Shown: positions 8,442-16,933 of the stretch, one piece after another
Layout of the letters: every line of letters begins with the position of its first letter
Numbering within the stretch: position 1 is the first letter of the stretch
Source: Candidatus Faecousia excrementigallinarum
GTDB lineage: Bacteria > Bacillota > Clostridia > Oscillospirales > Oscillospiraceae
Assembly (NCBI GenBank): GCA_018713285.1
Contig: DVFK01000061.1
Location: 1 to 54,676, forward strand
Direction: 5' to 3'
Length of the DNA: 54,676 bases
Notes under the pieces: generated by a model
The model's input: the letters and a program-made list of their open reading frames with translations, nothing else
Told to the model about the DNA's origin: nothing
Databases searched by the model: none
Program-made: the position numbers and the translations under genes

Positions 8442-9521
8442 GTGGAAAGAGAGGTCAATCGTTACCAAGGGTGCCTGCTGGGGCTGGCGGTGGGGGATGC
8501 CATGGGCTACACCATCGACGAAAAGACCTGGCAGGAGATTCAGACCGCCTACGGCCCCAACGGCCTACTGGGCTATGACATCGCCAACGGCGTTGTGGAG
8601 CTGTCCTCCTATACCCAGCTGGCGGCCTACACCGCCAACGGCCTTTTGGTGGCTCTCACCCGGGGACGGCGGGAATATTACCTGCGTTATGTTACCCTGG
8701 CTCTGAAAGACTGGCTCCGGAGCCAGCAGTTTTACCGGGACCCGGAAAAGCCTCTGTGCTGGGTGTCCCGGCTGCCGGAATTTCGTCGCCGCCACTGCCG
8801 GGACAGCCGGATGCTGGACACCCTCCGCACCGAGGCCCTGGGCACCCCCTCCCGTCCCCGGAACCAGAACGCCGCCCCGGGAGCTTTGACTACCGCCGTG
8901 GCCTTGGGACTGAGCTTCCAGCCGGAGCGGATGGACCCGGCCTTTTTGGGGGTGCTGGCGGCCCAGACCATGGCCCTGACCCACGGAAACCCGGAGACCA
9001 TTCTCTCTTCTGTGGTTCTGGCCTACACCATCGCCGGGATTTTGCAGGAGCCGGAGCTTCCTTTGCAGCAGCAGTTTTCCCAGAGCATTGCCGCCATGGA
9101 GGGGCAGTTCTCCCGGGAGTTTCCCCAGGCGGCAGGCCTTTCCGATATGCTTTTGCAGGTGGTGGAGGGGGACAAAACCGGCAGCCGGGAGGCCATGGAG
9201 AGCCTTCACTGCCAGACCGCCGACCAGTGCCTGGCAGGGGCCATGTATGCAAGCCTTGCCTGCCATGGGGACTTTGACACCGGAATGATTCTCTCCGTGA
9301 ATCATTCCGGCCGCTCCTCCGCTGTGGGGGCGGTCACCGGGGCTATTTTGGGCGCCCAGCTGGGGGCGGAGGCTCTGCCGGAGTTTTATCTGGAGGGACT
9401 GGAAGGGGTGCAGCCCCTTCGGGAGCTGGCGGAGGATCTGGCCAAGGGCAGCCCTGCCTCCGGCTTCTTTGACGACGATTGGGACCATAAATACACCCAG
9501 GGCCTGCCCAGCGGGGGTTAA
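8442..9521 (+). CDS. Degenerate ADP-ribosylglycohydrolase (ARH/DraG-fold) homologue
   Basis: A 359-aa protein of the ADP-ribosylglycohydrolase family. The start is GTG at 8442, with AGAGGAGAGG 6-7 nt upstream. The fold signature is kept: GCLLGLAVGDAMG near the N-terminus, YTANGLLVALTRG, and THGNPETILSS in the middle. The residues that normally hold the two Mg ions are gone. The usual S/T-D-D-T motif reads S55-S56-Y57-T58, and the C-terminal GDSDSTG-type motif after NHS reads G-R291-S292-S293-A294-V295-G. The NSKGCGGVMR-like stretch common in close relatives is also unrecognisable (NQNAAPGALTTAV). It is therefore probably not a hydrolase, and could be a binding or regulatory protein. It has its own promoter between prmA (divergent) and rimP. 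The fold call is strong; the loss of activity is inference. Confidence 0.85.
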   Translation: MEREVNRYQGCLLGLAVGDAMGYTIDEKTWQEIQTAYGPNGLLGYDIANGVVELSSYTQLAAYTANGLLVALTRGRREYYLRYVTLALKDWLRSQQFYRDPEKPLCWVSRLPEFRRRHCRDSRMLDTLRTEALGTPSRPRNQNAAPGALTTAVALGLSFQPERMDPAFLGVLAAQTMALTHGNPETILSSVVLAYTIAGILQEPELPLQQQFSQSIAAMEGQFSREFPQAAGLSDMLLQVVEGDKTGSREAMESLHCQTADQCLAGAMYASLACHGDFDTGMILSVNHSGRSSAVGAVTGAILGAQLGAEALPEFYLEGLEGVQPLRELAEDLAKGSPASGFFDDDWDHKYTQGLPSGG

Positions 9522-9578
9522 ATCCGGGATTCCCGGGAAAAATGTTGAAAAAATCCCGGAAAAAGTCCCTCTGACCCC

Positions 9579-9607
9579 TTGCAAAATCCTATACAGGGTG
9601 TTATAAT
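9579..9607 (+). promoter_or_regulatory. Sigma-A promoter of the rimP-nusA-infB operon
   Basis: -35 TTGCAA (9579-9584), a 17-bp spacer, and -10 TATAAT (9602-9607), about 75 nt before rimP. Confidence 0.82.
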
Positions 9608-9631
9608 ACGGATGTTGAGAGTTGACGATGG

Positions 9632-9662
9632 AAAGAGAGGGGTTCTGCCCCTCTCTTTTGTA
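9632..9662 (+). terminator. rimP leader hairpin / attenuator
   Basis: A perfect 11-bp stem, AAAGAGAGGGG (9632-9642) with CCCCTCTCTTT (9648-9658) and a 5-nt loop, ends in a T-run between the promoter and rimP. Short terminator-like hairpins are common ahead of rimP in Clostridia. It may attenuate the operon, possibly under NusA control; that part is inference. Confidence 0.7.
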
Positions 9663-9681
9663 CTGAAAGAAGGGTATTGTT

Positions 9682-10134
9682 ATGAAGATTACCGAGCAGG
9701 TTGCCTCCTTTGCCCAGCCGATTGTGGAAGCCAACGGCTGCTCCCTCTGGGACGTGGAATATGTCCGGGAGGGCTCCGAGCGGTTCCTCCGGCTGTATAT
9801 TGACAAGGACGGCGGCGTGAATATCAATGACTGCGAGGCCATCGCCCGGGCGGTGGACCCCATACTGGACGAGAAGGACCCCATCCCCGAGAGCTACCAC
9901 TTTGAGGTGTGCTCCGCCGGACTGGAACGGCCTTTGAAGCGTCCCGGGGATTTTGAAAAATTCATGGGCAGTCCCATCCTTGTAAAGCTCTACCGTCCCA
10001 GAAACGGCCTGAAGGAGATCCCCGGCATTCTCCGGGGCTATGATGAGGGCAAGGTCACGGTGGAGGCCGGCAAGGAAACCATTACCTTTGAAAAGTCCGA
10101 GGTCGCCCTGGTGCGGCTTCGTGTGGAATTCTGA
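9682..10134 (+). CDS. rimP: Ribosome maturation factor RimP
   Basis: A 150-aa factor required for assembly of the 30S subunit. The N-terminal alpha/beta domain contains LWDVEYVREG and the typical LRLYIDKDGGVNINDCEAI, and EVCSAGLERPLKRPGDF joins it to the C-terminal SH3-like barrel. It is the first gene of the rimP-nusA-rnpM-ylxQ-infB-rbfA-nrnA-truB series. AGAAGGG precedes the ATG. nusA begins 17 nt downstream. Confidence 0.97.
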   Translation: MKITEQVASFAQPIVEANGCSLWDVEYVREGSERFLRLYIDKDGGVNINDCEAIARAVDPILDEKDPIPESYHFEVCSAGLERPLKRPGDFEKFMGSPILVKLYRPRNGLKEIPGILRGYDEGKVTVEAGKETITFEKSEVALVRLRVEF

Positions 10135-10151
10135 TAGGAGGAGAAACCGAC

Positions 10152-11282
10152 ATGGCAAGAAACACAAGAGCCAAGAAAAAAGTGGAAGAGCCCAAGGTAG
10201 AGATTGGTGCTGAGATTTTCGCCAGCCTGAATGAGCTGGAAAAGCAGAAGGGGATTCCCGTAAACTATATGGTGGAGCGGCTGAAGCAGGCCCTCACCAA
10301 CGCCTACCGGAAGGACCGGGAGGACCACCGGGATGTGCCCGGTGAGAACGTGGTGGTGGATTTGAGCGAGAAGGGCCTGTCCATGCACCAGATCAAGACC
10401 GCGGTGGAGGAGCCGGAGGATCTGGCTCTGGAAATCCAGATTGACGCCGCCCGGAAGATCAATCCCAACGTGCAGCTGGGAGACTCCGTGATTATCCCCA
10501 TCGACATTCAGAAGTTCGGCCGGATTGCCGCCCAGACCGCCAAGCAGGTGGTGATTCAGGGCATCCGGGAGGCAGAGCGGGGGGCAACCTACGATAGTTA
10601 TGCCTCCAAGTCCCAGGAGCTGCTCACCGGCACCGTGCTGCGGGTGGACCCCACCGGGGATATGATCGTCCGCATCGGTCAGGGCGGGGAGCAGCATGAC
10701 GCCATGCTTCGCCTCAGCGAGCAGATTCCCGGCCAGACCTATGAGCCCGGCGACCTGATTCGGGTGTATGTCATCGATGTGCACCGCAGCCCCCGGGGTC
10801 CCATGGTCCAGGTATCCCGCACCCATCCCAATGTGGTGCGCCGGCTCTTTGAGCTGGAGACCCCGGAAATCGCCGAGGGTCTGGTGGAGATTCGGAACAT
10901 CGCCCGGGAGCCCGGTTCCCGGAGCAAGATTGCCGTCCGGGCCGTCCGGGAGGATGTGGACCCGGTGGGTGCCTGCGTCGGCCCCAGAGGCGGCCGTGTA
11001 GGCGCCGTGGTGGAGGAGCTCCACGGGGAAAAGATTGACATTGTGGTGTGGAGCGAGGACCCCTGCCAGTATGTCAAGGCTGCTCTTAGCCCTGCGGATG
11101 TGGTCAGCGTTTCCCTCATCCCCGGTCAGAAGGCCTGCCGGGTGATTGTGCCTGACGACCAGCTGTCCCTGGCCATCGGCAAGGAGGGCCAGAACGCCCG
11201 CCTGGCCGCCAAGCTGACCGGCTACAAAATTGACATCAAGCCTGCCAGCTCCGTAGAGGAAGCGCCGGAGCAGGAAGCTTAA
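10152..11282 (+). CDS. nusA: Transcription termination/antitermination factor NusA
   Basis: A 376-aa RNA-polymerase-associated factor controlling pausing, termination and antitermination. The N-terminal polymerase-binding domain includes a basic start (ARNTRAKKK). An S1 domain lies at about residues 135-200 ([17 protein letters not shown]). Two KH domains follow; [11 protein letters not shown] and [18 protein letters not shown] are their G-x-x-G loops. It lacks the acidic C-terminal repeats of enterobacterial NusA, as expected for Gram-positives. AGGAGGAG lies 8 nt before the ATG. It is second in the operon, directly before rnpM. Confidence 0.98.
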   Translation: MARNTRAKKKVEEPKVEIGAEIFASLNELEKQKGIPVNYMVERLKQALTNAYRKDREDHRDVPGENVVVDLSEKGLSMHQIKTAVEEPEDLALEIQIDAARKINPNVQLGDSVIIPIDIQKFGRIAAQTAKQVVIQGIREAERGATYDSYASKSQELLTGTVLRVDPTGDMIVRIGQGGEQHDAMLRLSEQIPGQTYEPGDLIRVYVIDVHRSPRGPMVQVSRTHPNVVRRLFELETPEIAEGLVEIRNIAREPGSRSKIAVRAVREDVDPVGACVGPRGGRVGAVVEELHGEKIDIVVWSEDPCQYVKAALSPADVVSVSLIPGQKACRVIVPDDQLSLAIGKEGQNARLAAKLTGYKIDIKPASSVEEAPEQEA

Positions 11283-11304
11283 CCCCAGAAAAGGAGGCAG
11301 CCAG

Positions 11305-11577
11305 ATGCAAAGAAAAATTCCTCAGCGGCAGTGTATGGGCTGCCGGGAGCGCAGGCCCAAGCAGGAGCTCATCCGGGTGGTGCGGTGCACCGACGGGGTT
11401 GTGCGGCTGGATTTTGGCGGTAAGGTCAACGGCCGGGGTGCCTATCTTTGCTGCAACCCGGAGTGCCTGAAACGGGCCCAAAAGTCCAAGGCACTGGAGC
11501 GGAGCCTGGAAACCCCCATCTCCCAGGAGGTCATAGACCTGCTGGCAAGAGAAATGGAGGGGGCAAGCCGTGGATAA
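11305..11577 (+). CDS. rnpM: YlxR / RnpM family (DUF448) RNA-binding protein
   Basis: A 90-aa protein with the DUF448 signature CMGCRERRPKQELIRVVR and GRGAYLCCNPECLKRA. The B. subtilis homologue YlxR has been described as an RNase P modulator (RnpM) and nucleoid-associated regulator. It lies between nusA and the L7Ae-like gene, exactly as in most Bacillota. The stop overlaps the GTG start of the next gene by 8 nt, so translation is probably coupled. AAAGGAGG precedes the ATG. Confidence 0.94.
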   Translation: MQRKIPQRQCMGCRERRPKQELIRVVRCTDGVVRLDFGGKVNGRGAYLCCNPECLKRAQKSKALERSLETPISQEVIDLLAREMEGASRG

Positions 11578-11995
11578 AGCTTTGTTTTACCTGTCCCTGG
11601 CCCGGAAGGCCGGGCGCCTTGAGCTGGGAGAGGAGCCGGTAGGGGCTGCCGCCCGGGCTGGAAAAGCCCGGCTGGTGATTGCCGCCGCCGACGCCTCCGA
11701 CCACACCTGGCGCAGAGCCAAGAGCTTTGTGGCGGGGACAGATCAGATATGTGTGAAGATTCCTTTTTCCAAAGACCAGCTGGGTCAGGCAGTGGGGCGG
11801 CAGAGCCTCGCTCTGGCAGCCCTCACCGACCCGGCTTTGGCCCTGTCCTTTCTGCAGGCCCTGAACCAGCCGGAGGCCCTCCGGCAGGAGCAAGAAGCCC
11901 TGGAAGGCCAGGTGCAGCGCCTTGCCCAGCGGAAGCAGGAGCAGAAGGCCCACCGGCGGAATGTGCGTATGGGAAAAGGGCATAAGAAGAAGTGA
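11570..11995 (+). CDS. YlxQ-like L7Ae/L30e-family RNA-binding protein
   Basis: A 141-aa protein. The first 100 residues match the L7Ae/YlxQ fold ([32 protein letters not shown]). Family members bind kink-turn RNA. A basic Gln/Lys/Arg-rich tail ([22 protein letters not shown], shown in part) extends beyond the usual YlxQ length of about 100 aa and is probably disordered and RNA-binding. The start is GTG, overlapping the end of rnpM. It has the conserved position between rnpM and infB. Confidence 0.88.
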   Translation: MDKALFYLSLARKAGRLELGEEPVGAAARAGKARLVIAAADASDHTWRRAKSFVAGTDQICVKIPFSKDQLGQAVGRQSLALAALTDPALALSFLQALNQPEALRQEQEALEGQVQRLAQRKQEQKAHRRNVRMGKGHKKK

Positions 11996-12011
11996 TTTTG
12001 GAGGTGCGTGT

Positions 12012-14312
12012 ATGAGTATGCTTAAGTATCGTTTGAAGGAGGTGGCGGCGGATTTTTCCGTTGCCCCCAAGGAAATTACGGAGATCATCTCCAAGTATTA
12101 TGAAAAGCCCAAGTCCAACACCCAGGTGCTGACGGAGGAGGAGCTGAATGTGGTGTTTGACTACATGACCAGCCACAACCAGATTGCCTCTTTGGAGCAG
12201 GTGTTCCAGGCCCAGGCCAAGGCTGCCCCCAAGCAGGAGAAGCCGGCGGAGGCTCCCAAGCCCCAGAAGGAGGAGCCCAAGGAGCAGGCGGCGCAGCCTG
12301 CCAAGCCCAAGGAGCCGGAACGGAAGCGGGAGCGCCGGGTGGTGGACACCTCTGCGGTGCAGGTAAACTCCGCCCGTTTTGACGACCGGGTGGACAGCCT
12401 GGTTTCCGAGCGGGTGCAGAACTACACCGGCGGCAAGCAGCGCATCGGCGGCGGCAAGTCCAAGCAGCAGAGCAAGAAGGACAACAAGTTCAAGGGCAAC
12501 AAAGCCAGAAACGAGGAGCAGGAGAAGATGCGCCGTCTCCAGATGGAGGTGGCCCGGAAGGCGCCTGTCACCGTGAAGATTCCTGAGGAGATTACCGTGG
12601 GCGAGCTTGCCAGCCGGATGAAAAAGACCGCCGGCGAGGTCATCAAGCTGCTTATGAAGAACGGCGTGATGGCTGCCATCAACCAGACCATCGACTTTGA
12701 CACCGCCGAGTTTGTGGCTACGGAAATGGGCTGCAAGGTGGAGAAGGAAGTCACCGTCACCATCGAGGAGCGGATTATCGACGACCATGTGGACACCGCC
12801 GAGGAGCTCCAGCCCAGAAGCCCCGTTGTGGTGGTTATGGGCCACGTTGACCACGGCAAGACCAGCCTGCTGGACGCTATCCGCAAGACCAACGTGACCT
12901 CCGGAGAGGCCGGCGGCATTACCCAGCACATCGGTGCTTACACCGTGGATATCAACGGTCAGTCCATCACCTTCCTGGATACCCCCGGCCACGCCGCCTT
13001 TACCTCCATGCGGGCAAGAGGCGCTATGTGTACGGACATTGCCATCTTAGTGGTGGCAGCGGACGACGGCATTATGCCCCAGACCATCGAGGCTATCAAC
13101 CATGCCAAGGCCGCCAAGATTCCCATTATCGTGGCCATCAACAAGATGGATAAGCCCGAGGCCAACCCCGACCGGATTAAGCAGCAGCTGACGGAGTACG
13201 ACCTGATTCCCGAAGAGTGGGGCGGCGACACCATCATCTGCCCCATCTCCGCCAAGAAGGGCACCGGCCTGGAAGAGCTGCTGGAGATGGTTCTGGTCAC
13301 CGCCGAGGTGGCGGAGTTGAAGGCCAACCCCAACCGTCGTGCCAAGGGCACCGTCATTGAAGCCCGGCTGGACAAGAGCCGCGGCCCCATCGCCACCCTG
13401 CTGGTGCAAAATGGTACCCTGAACCAGGGCGACATCATCATCGCCGGTACTGCCGTGGGCCGTGTCCGGGTGATGACCAACGACAAGGGCCGCACCGTCA
13501 AGACCGCCGGCCCCTCCACCCCTGTGGAGATTACCGGCCTTGGTGACGTGCCTGCTCCCGGCGACGATTTCAACGCCGTCACCGACGAGCGGATGGCAAG
13601 AGAACTGGTGGAGCAGCGGCGTCAGGCTGAGAAGGACGCAGCCGCCAACGCCATGACCAAGGTCACCCTCGACAACCTGTTTGCCAAGATGCAGGAAGGC
13701 GAGATGAAGGAGCTGCCCCTCATTGTGAAGGCAGACGTCCAGGGCTCTGCGGAGGCAGTGAAGGCCTCTTTGGAGAAGATTTCCAACGACGAGGTGCGGG
13801 TGAAGGTCATCCACACCGGTGTAGGTGCTATCAACGAGTCGGATATTCTGCTGGCTTCCACTGCCGGAGCCATCATCGTGGGCTTCAACGTCCGGGCTGA
13901 CGCCGCCGCCCAGGCCAGCGGTCAGCGGGCGAAGGTGGATATCCGGTACTACCGGGTGATTTACGATGCCATCGACGAGATTGAGTCCGCCATGAAGGGT
14001 ATGCTGGCACCCAAGTTCCAGGAGGTCGTGATTGGTCACGCCGAGGTGCGTATGACCTACAAGGTCTCCGCCGTGGGTACCATCGCCGGCTGTATGGTGA
14101 AGGACGGCAAGGTCACAAGAGATGCCAAGGTGCGGGTGCTCCGGGACAACATCGTTATCCACGAGGGCGAGGTTGGCTCTTTGCAGCGGTTCAAGGACGC
14201 TGCCAAGGAGGTCACTGCCGGCTATGAGTGCGGCATGAGCATCCTCAAGTTCAACGACATCAAAGAGGGCGACATTTTTGAGTGCTTCGCCATGGAGCAG
14301 ATCAAACTGTAA
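12012..14312 (+). CDS. infB: Translation initiation factor IF-2
   Basis: A 766-aa GTPase that places initiator fMet-tRNA on the 30S subunit. The N-terminal IF2N domain ([15 protein letters not shown]) is followed by a low-complexity Pro/Lys/Glu linker (about residues 70-140) and a second IF2N motif ([17 protein letters not shown]). The G domain starts near residue 275: G1 [10 protein letters not shown]3 DTPGHAAF, G4 NKMDKP. Beta-barrel and C-terminal tRNA-binding domains follow. Start chosen: ATG at 12012, with GGAGGTG at 12000-12006; an in-frame Met 90 nt earlier lies inside the preceding gene and has no ribosome binding site. Confidence 0.98.
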   Translation: MSMLKYRLKEVAADFSVAPKEITEIISKYYEKPKSNTQVLTEEELNVVFDYMTSHNQIASLEQVFQAQAKAAPKQEKPAEAPKPQKEEPKEQAAQPAKPKEPERKRERRVVDTSAVQVNSARFDDRVDSLVSERVQNYTGGKQRIGGGKSKQQSKKDNKFKGNKARNEEQEKMRRLQMEVARKAPVTVKIPEEITVGELASRMKKTAGEVIKLLMKNGVMAAINQTIDFDTAEFVATEMGCKVEKEVTVTIEERIIDDHVDTAEELQPRSPVVVVMGHVDHGKTSLLDAIRKTNVTSGEAGGITQHIGAYTVDINGQSITFLDTPGHAAFTSMRARGAMCTDIAILVVAADDGIMPQTIEAINHAKAAKIPIIVAINKMDKPEANPDRIKQQLTEYDLIPEEWGGDTIICPISAKKGTGLEELLEMVLVTAEVAELKANPNRRAKGTVIEARLDKSRGPIATLLVQNGTLNQGDIIIAGTAVGRVRVMTNDKGRTVKTAGPSTPVEITGLGDVPAPGDDFNAVTDERMARELVEQRRQAEKDAAANAMTKVTLDNLFAKMQEGEMKELPLIVKADVQGSAEAVKASLEKISNDEVRVKVIHTGVGAINESDILLASTAGAIIVGFNVRADAAAQASGQRAKVDIRYYRVIYDAIDEIESAMKGMLAPKFQEVVIGHAEVRMTYKVSAVGTIAGCMVKDGKVTRDAKVRVLRDNIVIHEGEVGSLQRFKDAAKEVTAGYECGMSILKFNDIKEGDIFECFAMEQIKL

Positions 14313-14318
14313 CGGAAT

Positions 14319-14357
14319 CCCCCAGCCCTGAAAATCGGGGCTGGGGGTTGGCTTTTT
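14319..14357 (+). terminator. Hairpin between infB and rbfA
   Basis: CCCCCAGCCC (14319-14328) pairs with GGGCTGGGGG (14338-14347). GGCTTTTTA follows at a short distance. It is probably a partial terminator inside the operon. Confidence 0.6.
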
Positions 14358-14380
14358 ATGGAAAAAAGGAGGCGTAAGCT

Positions 14381-14752
14381 ATGGCGTCCAATCGAATCGG
14401 ACGAATCAACGAGGAAATTCAAAAGGAGCTTTCCGCCCTGCTGCGGAATCTCAAGGACCCCCGGGTGCAGGATACCATGATTTCCATTACCCATGTGGAA
14501 ACCACCCCGGATTTGCGGTATGCGAAAATTTATGTGAGCTTTTTGCAGGAGGAGCGGGCGAAGGATGCCCTCAAGGGCCTGAAATCCGCCGGCGGCTACC
14601 TGCGGCGGGAGCTGGGTCAGAGTTTGCAGCTGCGCTACACCCCGGAGCTGGTGTGGGAGCAGGACGACTCCATCACCTACGGTGCTAAAATGTTGAAGCT
14701 CATCAATTCCCTGGAGGTAAACCATGACGACGACGGTGCTGACCAGGGCTGA
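14381..14752 (+). CDS. rbfA: 30S ribosome-binding factor RbfA
   Basis: A 123-aa single KH-like domain protein that helps mature the 5' end of 16S rRNA and the 30S subunit. Recognisable segments are INEEIQKELSALLRNLKDPRV, ISITHVETTPDLRYAKIYVS and LRYTPELVWEQDDSITYGAK. AAAGGAGG precedes the ATG. Its last 29 nt overlap the start of nrnA, so the two are translationally coupled. Confidence 0.97.
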   Translation: MASNRIGRINEEIQKELSALLRNLKDPRVQDTMISITHVETTPDLRYAKIYVSFLQEERAKDALKGLKSAGGYLRRELGQSLQLRYTPELVWEQDDSITYGAKMLKLINSLEVNHDDDGADQG

Positions 14753-15680
14753 GACCGCCCGGCTGCTGGAAAAGCAGAATTCCCTGGTGATTCTCACCCA
14801 TCGCCGCCCGGACGGGGATACCTTAGGCTCTGCGGCGGTGCTGTGCCGGGGCCTGCGGCAGCTGGGGAAAACCGCTTATATTCTGGAAAATCCCCAGATT
14901 ACCCCCAAATATGCCCCTTTGCATGAGGGCCTGACTACCAAAATCCCGGAGGAGAAGGCTTTCTGGGTGTCGGTGGACGTGGCGTCCCCTTCCATGCTGC
15001 CGGAGGAATTTGCCCCTTTTCAGGAGAAAATCACCCTGCGGATTGACCACCACGGAACCGCCACCTCCTTTACCCCCATGGAACTGGTGGATGCAGCTTC
15101 CGCTGCCACCGGAGAGGTGGTTTACGATGTGCTGAAACTCATGGGAGCGGAGCTGGATGCCCCCATGGCAGAGGCCCTCTTTACTGCCGTGTCCACGGAC
15201 ACCGGCTGCTTCCGCTACGCCAACACCACCCCCCACACCTTCCAGGTGGCGGCGGCCTGCGCTGAAAAGAGCAATCGGCTTCACGAAATCACCCAGGAGC
15301 TGTTTGAAACCAACTCCTTGGGACGGCTCCGGCTGCAAGGCTGGCTGGTGGAGCACGCCCGGTTCCTGAAAGGGGGCAAGGGCGTGGTCTGCGCCCTTCC
15401 CAAGGCCGTGGAGGAGGAACTGGGCCTGCAGGAGGATGATCTGGAGAATATCTCCGGCTTCCCCCGGACCATTGAAGGGGTGAAGATGGCGGCCACCCTC
15501 CGGGAGGATGGGGAAAACCGGATTAAAATTTCCGTCCGGGCGGTGCCGGGGTACGATGCGGCGGCGGTTTGCAGCCGGTTCGGCGGCGGCGGACACAAGG
15601 GTGCTGCCGGAGGTCTCATGAAAATGTCTCTGGAGGAGGCTGCCCAGGCTCTGGGAAATGCCATGGAGGAAGTGCTGTAA
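14724..15680 (+). CDS. nrnA: DHH-family bifunctional oligoribonuclease / pAp phosphatase
   Basis: A 318-aa DHH/DHHA1 phosphoesterase that degrades nanoRNA and 3'-phosphoadenosine 5'-phosphate in characterised homologues. The metal-binding Asp/His motifs are THRRPDGDTLGSA, the Asp in WVSVDVASP, RIDHHGTATSF, and STDTGCFRY. The C-terminal DHHA1 domain ends with RFGGGGHKGAAGG. The position between rbfA and truB is standard in Bacillota. Its stop overlaps the truB start as TAATG. Confidence 0.95.
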   Translation: MTTTVLTRAETARLLEKQNSLVILTHRRPDGDTLGSAAVLCRGLRQLGKTAYILENPQITPKYAPLHEGLTTKIPEEKAFWVSVDVASPSMLPEEFAPFQEKITLRIDHHGTATSFTPMELVDAASAATGEVVYDVLKLMGAELDAPMAEALFTAVSTDTGCFRYANTTPHTFQVAAACAEKSNRLHEITQELFETNSLGRLRLQGWLVEHARFLKGGKGVVCALPKAVEEELGLQEDDLENISGFPRTIEGVKMAATLREDGENRIKISVRAVPGYDAAAVCSRFGGGGHKGAAGGLMKMSLEEAAQALGNAMEEVL

Positions 15681-16540
15681 TGGACGGCATTGTGATTGTG
15701 GACAAGCCTCAGGACTGGACCAGCCAGGATGTGGTGTCCAAGCTCCGGGGGGTGCTGCGCACCCGGCGGATTGGCCACGGGGGAACTTTAGACCCTATGG
15801 CCACCGGCGTGCTTCCGGTGTTTGTGGGCCGGGCTACCCGGGGCGTGGAGTTTTTTGAACACGCAGAGAAAATCTACGAGGCGGAGCTTCTTCTGGGGAC
15901 AATTACCGACACGGAGGACGTGACCGGAAGGGTGCTGGAAAAGCGTACCGTTTCCGTCACCCGGGAGGAGCTGGAAGATATACTTTCCCGGTTCCGGGGA
16001 GAGCTTTCCCAGATTCCTCCTATGTACTCTGCCATTAAAGTCAACGGACAAAAGCTCTACGATTTGGCAAGAAAAGGCCAGGAAGTGGAGCGAAAGCCCC
16101 GGAAAATTACCATTTTTTCTCTGGAATGTCTGGCCTTTGACGGCAGAGCCGCCCGCCTTCGGGTCCACTGCTCCAAGGGTACCTATATTAGAACACTGTG
16201 CAAGGACATCGGGGAGGCTCTGGGCTGCGGCGGCTGCATGGCGGCCCTTCGCCGGGTGCAGGCCGGGGAGTATGACCTTTCCCAGGCGGTGACCCTGGAG
16301 ACTCTGACAGGGTGCGAAAAACCGGAGGGGTATCTGCTGCCGGTGGACAGCCTGTTTGCAAAGTATCCGGCGGTGACTTTGACCTCCAACCAGGAAAAGC
16401 GCTGCCGCAACGGCAATGCCTTTTCTGTCGCCTTGCCTGAGGGACAGTACCGGGCTTACAGCCAGTCGGGAGAGTTCCTGATGCTGGCCGCCGTGGAACA
16501 GGGCACCATGACCACCGTGAAGAGCTTTTTTGCGGTGTAA
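15680..16540 (+). CDS. truB: tRNA pseudouridine(55) synthase TruB
   Basis: A 286-aa enzyme forming pseudouridine 55 in the T-arm of tRNAs. The N-terminal VIVDKPQDWTSQDVV is typical. The catalytic Asp lies in GHGGTLDPMATGVLPV, and YEAELLLGTITDTEDVTG and the CSKGTYIRTLCKDIG segment are family-specific. The C-terminal PUA-like part is short. The ATG shares its A with the nrnA stop (TAATG). It is the last gene of the long operon before repeat copy B; an ATG-less upstream extension within nrnA was ignored. Confidence 0.97.
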   Translation: MDGIVIVDKPQDWTSQDVVSKLRGVLRTRRIGHGGTLDPMATGVLPVFVGRATRGVEFFEHAEKIYEAELLLGTITDTEDVTGRVLEKRTVSVTREELEDILSRFRGELSQIPPMYSAIKVNGQKLYDLARKGQEVERKPRKITIFSLECLAFDGRAARLRVHCSKGTYIRTLCKDIGEALGCGGCMAALRRVQAGEYDLSQAVTLETLTGCEKPEGYLLPVDSLFAKYPAVTLTSNQEKRCRNGNAFSVALPEGQYRAYSQSGEFLMLAAVEQGTMTTVKSFFAV

Positions 16541-16562
16541 AAGGAGGAGCGGAGCATCCCAA

Positions 16563-16817
16563 AGCTCCCTCCGGGAGGGAGCTGTCGCCGGAGGCGACTG
16601 AGGGAGCCAGCGGGCGATAAGCTACCGGTTTGTTGAAGGGTTGGTACTTGTTCATGGCTGCCGATAGCCTGGGTTGATTTTACAGGTTTTTTCCTTTAAA
16701 TGGCGTGAAAGATATAAAAGTTGTGGGGAGGCACCGACTTTGCTGGTCAAATCGGTGTTCCTCCCGCAGGCTCCCTCAGGCACGGCTGCGCCGTGCCAGC
16801 TCCCTCCCGGAGGGAGC
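16563..16817 (-). repeat. Dispersed palindromic repeat, copy B (inverted)
   Basis: The same double-hairpin ends as copies A and C: AGCTCCCTCCGGGAGGGAGCT with an inner TCGCCGGAGGCGA, then GAGGGAGCCAGCGGGCG; and the mirrored CAGGCTCCCTCAGGCAC..GTGCC at the far end. The core words (TGCCTCCCCA, CTGTAAAATC, ACAAGTACCAACC) match copy A only when this copy is reverse-complemented. It lies between the same-strand genes truB and ribF. Confidence 0.78.
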
Positions 16818-16878
16818 GATTCCCCAATCCTTTGGCTTTCGCATCGGTTTTACATTGTGCTGTCAGGAAGGGCTTTTT

Positions 16879-16905
16879 AGGGAATAGGGAATAGGGAATA
16901 GGGAA
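16879..16905 (+). repeat. AGGGAAT heptamer tandem repeat
   Basis: Three perfect AGGGAAT units plus AGGGAA, lying 29-55 nt before the ribF ATG. Such a run can vary in copy number by slippage. It may alter the 5' untranslated region of ribF. Confidence 0.85.
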
Positions 16906-16933
16906 GAAGTGGGCGCTGCCCGCGGGAGAACAC

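Noticed and set aside
11922-12011. N-terminal extension of IF-2
   Set aside because: The extra 30 residues read out of frame through the end of the preceding gene. ATG at 12012 has GGAGGTG and begins the known IF2N sequence.
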